In this document: positions 56,374 to 64,000 of the stretch, one piece after another
Layout of the letters: each line of letters begins with the position of its first letter
Numbering within the stretch: position 1 is the first letter of the stretch
Source: Cordilura impudica
Lineage: Eukaryota > Arthropoda > Insecta > Diptera > Scathophagidae
Length of the DNA stretch: 64,000 nucleotides
NCBI GenBank assembly: GCA_963682025.1
Contig: OY821519.1
Span: forward strand, 99,390,585-99,454,584
Reading direction: 5' to 3'
The notes under the pieces: generated by a model
Told to the model about the DNA's origin: nothing
Seen by the model: only the letters and a program-made list of their open reading frames with translations
Database searches by the model: none
Position numbers and translations under genes: made by a program

Positions 56374-57984
56374 AAATGATCTTAATTATTTGGCAAAAAT
56401 CACTGTAAGGGGTATTACATGGTTGGCCTCGATCAACTATTGCTTTCCTATTTGTTTTTTTTAATTGTGTAAACAATCATACTGAACTATTCTAGCTTAC
56501 AAAATTACAAATTTTACAAATTTTCTACTCACACACAATACTCCAATATAGATTTACAACAAATCTTCTTTAGCATTCTCAATCGTTGAAATCTTAAAAA
56601 TTACGATTAAAAAATGATCGATGAGCATTTACAGCTGTAAATAGTGGCTTGTTATGTTGGGCGAATGTATATTGGGCTAAAAAAAACTAAATTCCTGATA
56701 AAATCATTTATTTTATCAGAATATCAGGTGGCTGCTTGTATGTAATTTTTAGAGGAACTTAATTATCTTGAATAACAATTATAATAGCTAGCAGTATTTG
56801 CCAGCAGTTTGTTGAGATACTTTTTTTTTCGAAATACTAAACAAAATCTAAGCAGCCACTAAATATCAGAAACGTCAGTCAGCGTTTTTGTTTATGTTTT
56901 GGATTGTCTCTAAGAAACACACAAGTTAACATCATGTCGAGTGTTGACGACTGTTCGATTAAGTAGTTGGTAGGTTGGTTGTTTAAAAACCTATAATTTT
57001 CTAAAATGATTGTTAACGAAATTATGGAAATCAAATGGCTGCTGTTTTTATTTATTTTTCATTTTGGAATTTTTGGTGTCGTATAGTACTTCATCAATTA
57101 TCAAAGCATAGAAGTTTTGGTTGTTGAATTTTTAATTGTAGCTTATCTATGCATCTTGTTCGTATACCACATCTAACAAAAGGTTTCTCACGATTTTCTT
57201 CGACTTATTGATTACAGTCATCATCCAGTGTGCTACTTTGGTATTTTGGTATAATTTTTTCGTTGCTTAAAATACGATTAGTAAATGGTGTTAGACAAAG
57301 TTGCTATTGATGGGATTTATCGAGTCCCAAATAAATAACGTTTTTAAAACACTAATCAGCATTTATCACTTGTGTTGCGTTTTAGGTTGCTCAATACCCT
57401 ACATCATGCTGTGTTAGTTTGGGTTCTATGGGTTGATTTGTAATAGTGATGGTGTATGGAGCGAAGGAGCCATTTATTAAAGTTGACCAAGGTTTATGCA
57501 TTAAAAGTTATATTAAACATATTATTTCGAATTTTTTATAATTTAACATTTTTTGATACACCAGAACAGTTTCAAAGTGGAGTAACTGTATTTTCGATTA
57601 AATCAATAGAAATGTATTAGCTTCTAACAACTTGATATTATGATAAATATTTACTATTATGACAACAGTATTATAATCATAATGAAAACGAGTCACACGT
57701 AATACTAAATTTTTAGTTATTAAATACCAGATTACTTTATATACTTAGAAAAAGTACCAAGAGTTTTCCCTAAATCAAACATAAAAAATAAAAATTGCTT
57801 AAAATAATAAAAAAAAAATACAATAAATATTATTATTACTTCGACCTTTTTGTTGTAATTAAATGATGAAATAATTAAGCTTGAGTCGCTCTTGCTAATT
57901 ATTATAAATTACATTTAAATGAAAAAAAATTAATATAAAATATCTTCTCAATTTGTTCTAAGTTTATTTTTTGCTTCTTTATTG
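56374..57984. other. No gene recognised; low-repeat stretch
   Basis: No transposon protein or family repeat was recognised. It may be host non-coding DNA. Confidence 0.5.
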
Positions 57985-58400
57985 TTTTTAAACTCTTTCT
58001 TTCTGTCTGTCTGTCTGTCGTGGGTCAACACCCCATTCCCACTATCCAATTGATCTGAAACTCGGCCAATAGTCTTGTTGTGACTACAGAGTAATTTTGG
58101 GGTAGTCACGCACAGTCACGGAGCGATCTAAATGTTATTTCCCCTCATCCGATCGATCTGAAACTTGGTACATACACTTGCTGTGAAAAAAGAATTAACT
58201 TTCACTTAGTCATGCACAGCCACACTTAGTCACGCACAGTCACGGAGTGACTTAAACCCCATTTCCCTTCATCCGATCCATCTGAAGCTTTGTCCATAGA
58301 CTTGTTTTGGTCAAAGATTAATTTTAAAATATTCACACACAGTCACGCATAGTCTCGCACAGTCACGCATAGTCACGCGCAGTCACGGAGTGATTTAAAC
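57985..58400 (+). repeat. (TCTG)n followed by ~120-bp tandem units with nested AGTCACGCAC decamers
   Basis: Three units begin CCCCATT-CC near 58030, 58140 and 58258. They carry ATCCRATYSATCTGAARCT and AGACTTGTT and end in AGTCACGCACAGTCACGGAG. Within the third unit the decamer AGTCACGCAY is amplified about five times (58335-58388). The block lies directly upstream of the Helitron helicase and is probably its non-coding body. Confidence 0.8.
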
Positions 58401-59151
58401 CCCATATGTTGCGTGGGTGGAAAGGTGAAATTGCCAAATTGCTTCCAACACCAGAGCCATTATACACGCTGCTTTACGGTGAATCTCCTGATTCGAATTA
58501 AAGTTGGATTTGTCATCCTTATGCCCCGAAACTATGCAATGGAACCCGACAGATTGTGATGAAATTAATGAGTAATGTGATAGTAGCAAGGATTTTGGAA
58601 AGGAGGTTCAAGGGAGATGCTTAATTCCGCGAATTCCCTTGACTTCAACCGATTTGACGTTCCAGTTCAAAGGTGTTCAGTTCCAAGTGAAATTTGCATT
58701 TGCGATGACAATAAACAAGTCACAATGACAGTCCCTGGAAGTGTGCGGCATAAATCTGAAAATGTCATGCTTTTCACAAGGCCAGCTATATGGTGCGTGT
58801 TCCCGAGTTGGAAACCATCCTCACTATTCATTTACGCTCTGGAGCAGACAACAAAACATGTTGTATATCGTGCAGCACTAAATTGATTACAATCATTGTT
58901 CTATTCTTTTTTTAATTCATTTTTGATTTTATTCTATTTTCGCCAATTGTTGGACGGGACTAAGACCGTCGAGTCAGCTGTACGTATAATTATAAGATAT
59001 TGAATTAAACCAAATTTAAAAAGTGTTGTATTCAAATTATATTATTGCGTCATCTGTTAACGGTGATAATTTTCGATAAAAAAAAGAATTTCGAAATTAT
59101 TTCAATCAAAAAATCTCTTTTGGACAAAGCGAAGTTTGCCGGGTCAGCTAG
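58401..59151 (+). mobile_element. Helitron 3' half
   Basis: It contains the helicase C-terminus, an AT-rich trailer and the terminus ACAAAGCGAAGTTTGCC then GGGTCAGCTAG (59148-59151), followed by T. The terminus is nearly the same as that of the element ending at 2635. The 5' end may lie in or before the 57985 tandem block and is not defined. Confidence 0.75.
58524..58885 (+). pseudogene. Helitron helicase C-terminal pseudogene
   Basis: The readable frame is PKLCNGTRQIVMKLMSNVIV then ARILERRFKGDA. A decayed DFKR-F-V segment follows, then FQVKFAFAMTINKSQ (an in-frame TGA follows), QSLEVCGINLKMSCFSQGQL and YGACSRVGN. A last frameshift restores TKHVVYRAALN before the stop. Motifs are in the same order as at 2098-2527. 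At least three frame changes and one stop are present. Confidence 0.82.
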
Positions 59152-59559
59152 TTTTTTATAAAAATCACATATGTAAAATATGATTTCAGTGTATTTTATT
59201 TTAAGTTTTTACCTTATTTGAATGAATTGGTTTTTAATTTTTAAATAATTTTTTTATTAATATTTTAAAATATCTCTTTTTAAAACTTGATCAATAAAAA
59301 TATTTTTTAAATTTTGAGAGTTGATGTAGCGGTGTCCGTATGTCTGTCTGTCCGTCTGTCTGCTTGTAGATTTCACGCTCATTCACGAACTAAATAATTT
59401 TCAATTTAGAATAAGATTATTTATCATTATTTCGAGCAGGTTATAATTGAATTAGTAGCAACTAGGGCCAATAGCCGAGGAATAAAGTACGAAAATGTAA
59501 AGATACTCCGATAAAATTTAATATACAAATCTAAAAAAATGAAAAATGTTTATAAGTAA
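59152..59559. other. No gene recognised
   Basis: AT-rich spacer with a TGTCTGTCTGTCCGTCTGTC run near 59341, possibly the remains of an R1/R2-type element. Confidence 0.5.
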
Positions 59560-60425
59560 CAGAACAGGTGGGACGAATCTAACCTGACAAAGAAATATTT
59601 TCTTTATTTTCGATATATAATATAATCTCCTTTTAGCTCGATATATTTTCCCCAGCGATATTCAATAACTTCGATACACTGTTTGTGTGGCTCTCTAGTA
59701 CCGCAGACTACCACTTCATTTTTGGAAAATCTTTCACCACCTATCCATTTTTTCAAATTTGGAAATAGAAAATAATCTGATTGAGCTAAGTCTGGCGAAT
59801 ATGATGTGTGATGAAGCAATATGAACTTCAATTCATAGGATTCTGGCCTTGGCAATAGTGGATGTGTGAATTGGTGCATTGTCTTGAAGAAACAACACTT
59901 TCTTTTTCGACAAATGTACTAAATAATTATAGTACTCGCTGTTTATTGTTCTTCCTTTTTGAAGATAATGAGTGAAACTTTTCCCACGCACATCCACAAA
60001 AAAAAAACGACAACGTAACCTTGACTGCTGATGGAAGTGTCGTCGCCTTCTTGTTCTTTTCTATCACTTGCGAAGTGGTGGACCCATGTCTCATCCATGG
60101 TTGCCAATTGACGCAAAAACTCGCCTTTATTGTGATAAAATAACACCGAACACTCTATTGAAACAGCTCCACGACGCTGTTTTGGGGCACCCATCATGCA
60201 GACAGCTTTCTCATCTCCAAAATTTTGGTCAATATACGATATATAGCACTTTATGAAATGTTTATCCTTTCAGATAGCTCACGCACCTTCAGCCGACGAT
60301 CACCTAATACCACTTTGTGGACTTTCATAACCGTTTCTGGCGTGGCCATCTCAATTGGTGGACCACTACGGCGTTCGTCTTTGCAGTTCTTACGGCGTCT
60401 TTTAAGCTTTGTTACAGTCGTAAAC
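59560..60425 (-). pseudogene. DD34D mariner transposase pseudogene
   Basis: Minus strand, N to C: VMKVHKVVLGDRRLKVRELS (HTH, ~60330-60260, decayed), then YRILTKIL, a disrupted WVP region, and MDETWVHHFASDRKEQ (first Asp, ~60095). A frameshifted block follows in which KGRTINSEYYNYLVHL is readable, then KKKVLFLQDNAPIHTSTIA (second Asp, ~59890). The C-terminal part is LLHHTSYSPDLAQSDYFLFP (third Asp, ~59785) and NLKKWIGGERFSKNEVVVCG, ending IELKGDYII near 59607. All three catalytic aspartates remain, but the frame is broken several times. It is the same subfamily as 53996-55620. Confidence 0.85.
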
Positions 60426-62750
60426 TAAGGAGCAGAGTAGAATCAAAGTAGAATCTAGCTATGCTTTAATATTCATTGGATTGAGATCTTTTAAATGAAA
60501 ATATTGAATTAAATAACGGTGACCCATACAAATTTACTGAAATCGTTTGATTTTGATGGCTCAAAAAAAATTCTAAACAACTTCGCGCTTTCAAACTGAA
60601 TACAATGTTTTATGGAGTTGCCAGTTTTTACCAAAGTAATTTGTTTCATACTAATGTCGCCAGTTATACGTAAGGTCTGGTTGTTCTTTAACCACCCTCA
60701 TATGTATCAGCGATGCATACACATTTGTGTTTGCTTGTTGTTTTTGTTTTTTTTTTACACGAGAATGAATGTTTATCAATGAGAGTAAGAATATAACCAT
60801 CATGGTTTAAACAAACTTTTTTTTCAAAAAAAGCATGAAAATACGTAAAATTTTTGTTAATTATCTTATTAATTCTAAACTTCATGGTAAAAAATTTAGC
60901 CATTATAATATGAAACCTAGGCTTCTTTGTCACTTCATGTTGACAGTCTTGGTTAGAATATGGTGTTTAGAACACTGTGCAGCCAAAATTAACAGTCTTG
61001 TTTTCTAATAGAGTTGGAACATCCTAAACCATAACTTCTTTATCAGTTTGAATGGAAATATTAAAAAACCATTTTAAATAGTTTCCATTATTCCAAAATA
61101 GGTAATTTTAACTCAGAGATCGGCAAATATTTACAATTTTATAGTATACTTAATAATCCCGTCGAACACTGTTTCGTCTTAACCTACATTAGGATATAAT
61201 ATTAAATATTTTTTTATATGTGAGTGACCACTCCTACTTTTTCTATTCTGCCCATTCTTGGGTCGACTACGCACATTTATCTCTAATAAACTTACACCAT
61301 GTTTTAAGACTTTCGCTATTATAGTACTCTAGGTATGTTAAGATAAATATTTACTTTGTATGGGAGGTATCGCGCCCACTACACCCATTAGGTTCAAAAT
61401 ATAAAAAATCAGAAGTACTCAAATGGAAGCTATGGAGTCAATTTAGCTCAAATGCTGTTATGGTATCGAAGATCATTCGTTACAAACAAAAACACTAATG
61501 ATTTCATATATAAAGATTGTTTATCTGAAACAGTTGAGACAAATAGGAGCGATATTGCGCATTCGAACTTGACAAGTCCTCTATTAAGTAAGCTAGTATT
61601 TTCTTTTTTTTTTTTTAATAAATTCACCACAAAATTTTATGGCTGAATTATAAATAAATGGCAGTGTAGGGTATCTTACAAACATTGTTCGTCATAGACA
61701 CAACTTTCTTCTGTATTTTATTTTCGTGTTCGATGCAATTAAGCCTAAAGTTTTTAATGTATGTTAGTTTGTCTTCGTTTTCTAGCTTCTGTTTTTTTTC
61801 TTTTCAAAGCAATCATTCTTTGTGTTCCTTGTAGTTTTCATATTTATTCCAAATTGTTAAATGCTGCTCTTGATCGCATAGTTTAAAATTGGCGCCCTAA
61901 AAGAGTCTTTTCGTTCTACCTCAAAAGTAGACTTAATAAATGTAGTATCATCTCCTTAGCATTATTGATTGTTAATTTTCTACTTATTATCTGTGCAACG
62001 GCATCTCTTAACTTTCAGCTTCTTCATTATTATCGTTTCATGTCTTTAAATGCTTCTTTCTATGCTTCACATTATCATTTGAAAATCCCCTTTTTGAACT
62101 TGTCTACAAAAAGAAAAGAAAAAAGATCTCATTGTGATCTGTATCTTTGAAAATCTCCTAAAGTTAACACTGCATATCGATTACACGCAAACAAAAGAAC
62201 AACAAATTCACGGCAATTGACCTGCATTAAAAATTTGTGTTTATTTTTGGGCGTCCCTATCTGGACAGAAGTCGTTATGTAATCGATACCGCCGCTTGTT
62301 TTGAATTAAATTTTGCATTCAATATGAAAGTGATCTTGCCAATCTGTTTTTTTTGCATTTTATTGTCGGTGGGGATGGATTGTGATCTTTTTTCTTTGTG
62401 GTAGTACATACTTGTTAATGTATTAGTTAATATTTTCTGCAGGCCAGTTGTTCTATTGTATGAAGATGTTTGGCTTTCAATTTATCGCTTTCCATAGATT
62501 TTCAAAGAACAAATTGTGTTCAATCGAGCGTTTTTGCTAGAAGGGTAATTTTTGGAAAATCCAGAGGGCAGCTGTCATTGAAATGAAATGTGTAATTAAT
62601 ACAAATACATATTTTGTTGGAATAATCCGAACCCATTTAGCTTTGTTGTGTTAAATGTTGATTGTTTGTACTGTCATGAGGGAAATAAACATTTAGCTTC
62701 TAATTGCAACAAATGTCATTGTATACTGTTGTGTATTATTTTCGCTTAAG
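60426..62750. other. No gene recognised; one Helitron-type unit at 61200-61400
   Basis: 61215-61385 matches one ~150-bp unit of the 12480-13230 block (TGACCACTCCTACTTTTTC, CTAATAAACTTACAC, TATAGTACTCTAGGTATGT, TTACTTTGTATGGGAGGTAT, CGCGCCCACTAC). The rest, notably 61650-62740, shows no repeat or coding signal and may be host non-coding DNA. Confidence 0.5.
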
Positions 62751-62751
62751 T

Positions 62752-63551
62752 TTTTATACCCTATAACACTATGTGGTTTGGGTATAATGACTTTGTGCTG
62801 TTTGTAACTACCAAAAATATTTGACCTAGACCCATCTTTTATTATACCGATCGAATCAGAATCACTATCTGATTCGATTTAACGATGTCCGTCGGTCCGT
62901 CCGCCCGTCTGTGTGTCCATGTAAAGCTTGTAATCAAACTGCAGGTCGCAAATATGAATATATTTTGATGAATCTTGGTATATAAGCTTCCATCGGTCAT
63001 AGAATGAACGCTGTTGAAATTGGTGAGAATCGGTCCATGCTCAGACCTAGCCCCCATACAAATGACCCCTATGAAATCGACATAAATTGCCATAAGATCC
63101 AAATTGTCATATAAATCTTAGTCAAATTGGGTTTATATGCGTTTATTACATCCGTTAATGAGTAATCCAAAAATGATCCCTATCGGACAACTCTTAGTCA
63201 TAGGCCCCATATAGAGCTGCTTCCCGATCTTCACTTAAATCTATCAAAAAACAAAAATATTTCACTGATTCTTCTCAAATTTTGTTTGTATATATTTTTG
63301 CAAAATACAAGAGACTTTACCAAACATGGCCAGGATCGGTCCATTTTTGGGGCTAGTCCCCATATAGATATAGCATCCCCTATGAACTTTTTCATATCTG
63401 CAGCCAAAAAAATTAATAAAAATCCCACTCAAATTTGGTTTATGCTTGTTTTCTATATCCAGTTAGTTGGGTCTAAGAGATAGGGTCTCTAAACGCATGG
63501 TATAGGGTATCGTATAGTCGGTCTAGACCGACTATAATTTTCTCACTTGTT
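62752..63551 (-). repeat. R1 repeat, copy 9
   Basis: A full-length copy from TTTTATACCCTATAAC to TCTCACTTGTT, with an intact palindrome (63514-63535) and a degenerate microsatellite (GTCCGTCGGTCCGTCCGCCC, 62887-62906). It retains the GGACAACTCTTAGTCATAGG segment that copies 2, 3, 6 and 7 lack, so it belongs with copies 1, 4 and 5. Confidence 0.92.
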
Positions 63552-64000
63552 AATTATGACTTTCAAGAGTTTCGGTTCAACGATATGAATAAAATAAGTT
63601 TTACTACTTGCTCTAAATAAATAGAAAACCATATACGATTATAAAATTAATTCGTTTTCTGTGATATATTTCTGAATTCGTTTCATGTTAAATCGGGAGC
63701 TATTATTTCGGCTTATTTCCAGTTCAGGCGCACTCTTGGTCATGTGTGGTAGAAATGATTTCAGTGAAAAGATTACTTGGCAATATTATTATCGCCATAA
63801 CGAATTACTTGCCCAGTGTATACCGCCGGGCCTAATTCCAGTGACCTCACCACCTTTACTGCAATAACAAAAGATGGCGGTCTCATCAATACTGGCTTCA
63901 TCAACTATTACTGCTCCTATTTTACAGCGGAAGCTTTAGCCATCCTCGTTCCCACAGAATTTGCCTGACAGAATTGTAATGACAGCCTCTCATCTATTCT
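63552..64000 (+). pseudogene. Possible LINE RNase H fragment at window edge
   Basis: Near 63830-63965 one frame reads FTAITKDGGLINTGFINYYC then SYFTAEALAILVPTEFA. The S-x-FTAEA-AIL segment resembles the RNase H domain of I/R1-like retrotransposons (the AE Glu is catalytic there). The upstream D-G-S motif is not recognisable and the window ends soon after. The upstream 300 bp show nothing definite. This call is weak. Confidence 0.3.

Noticed and set aside
57990..58400. CRISPR-like array (AGTCACGCAC repeats)
   Set aside because: Repeats are 10 bp, contiguous, without unique spacers, in a eukaryotic setting next to a Helitron. It is a tandem minisatellite.
61448..61646. Overlapping 60-64 codon frames on both strands
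   Set aside because: Mirror-image frames of the same AT-rich DNA with no homology signal.
1..64000. LTR retrotransposons or endogenous retrovirus-like genes
   Set aside because: I looked for gag zinc knuckles, protease DTG, YxDD in an LTR-type RT, integrase HHCC and paired LTRs on both strands and found none convincing. The only RT remnant is non-LTR.

Overview
The window is AT-rich, repeat-dense eukaryotic DNA with no intact host gene that I can support. Frameshifted transposase, reverse-transcriptase and helicase remnants lie on both strands and are often nested, and spacers hold homopolymers and (TA)n or (GTCC)n microsatellites. The most abundant repeat carries a GTCY microsatellite flanked by conserved DNA, which resembles the dipteran mini-me/DINE/Helentron-associated elements. 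With jockey-like LINE, mariner, Transib-like, hAT and Helitron remnants, this points to a higher fly (Schizophora, perhaps a calliphorid or muscid). That placement is inference.

Layout. 1-2635: a copy of the common ~790-bp repeat (called R1 here), then a short Helitron with a helicase C-terminus and a CTAG end. 4130-6310: a degenerate ~18-bp satellite. 7485-8940: a non-autonomous Helitron-like element ending exactly where a broken transposase-like gene (YPCFIC family) begins. 11706-14110: a minus-strand Helitron with Rep and helicase remnants, split by a 224-bp MITE. 14286-16862: a 2.6-kb TIR element with its broken gene. 18288-22470: a Transib C-terminus, a hAT fragment with a likely intron, a 116-bp MITE, and a jockey-like LINE broken by a Transib-like foldback and a tRNA-derived SINE. 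27435-35287: mariner pieces, a large inverted repeat, a near full-length Transib pseudogene, a foldback-type DNA transposon, and a mariner nested inside another TIR element. 35972-39420: Helitron remnants. 39712-44740: two further transposase-like pseudogenes (YPCPYC and YPCFIC families), one interleaved with the other. 48139-50627: a tandem duplication carrying the same ~18-bp satellite. 51949-56373 and 62752-63551: a cluster of R1 copies, one inside a mariner. 57985-60420: a Helitron helicase pseudogene and a mariner.

The genes form no pathway; they are layers of insertions whose nesting gives relative ages. The most interesting observation is that two uncharacterised transposase-like families share with the Transib (RAG1-like) copies a C-terminal block, K-x-H-x-L-x-x-H ... 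LG-x-x-SE-x-x-x-E, at the place where RAG1/Transib carry their catalytic glutamate. Both families also have a Cys-x-x-Cys pair followed by a Leu-His motif, as Transib does. All protein family names come from motifs recognised by eye; no database search was possible.
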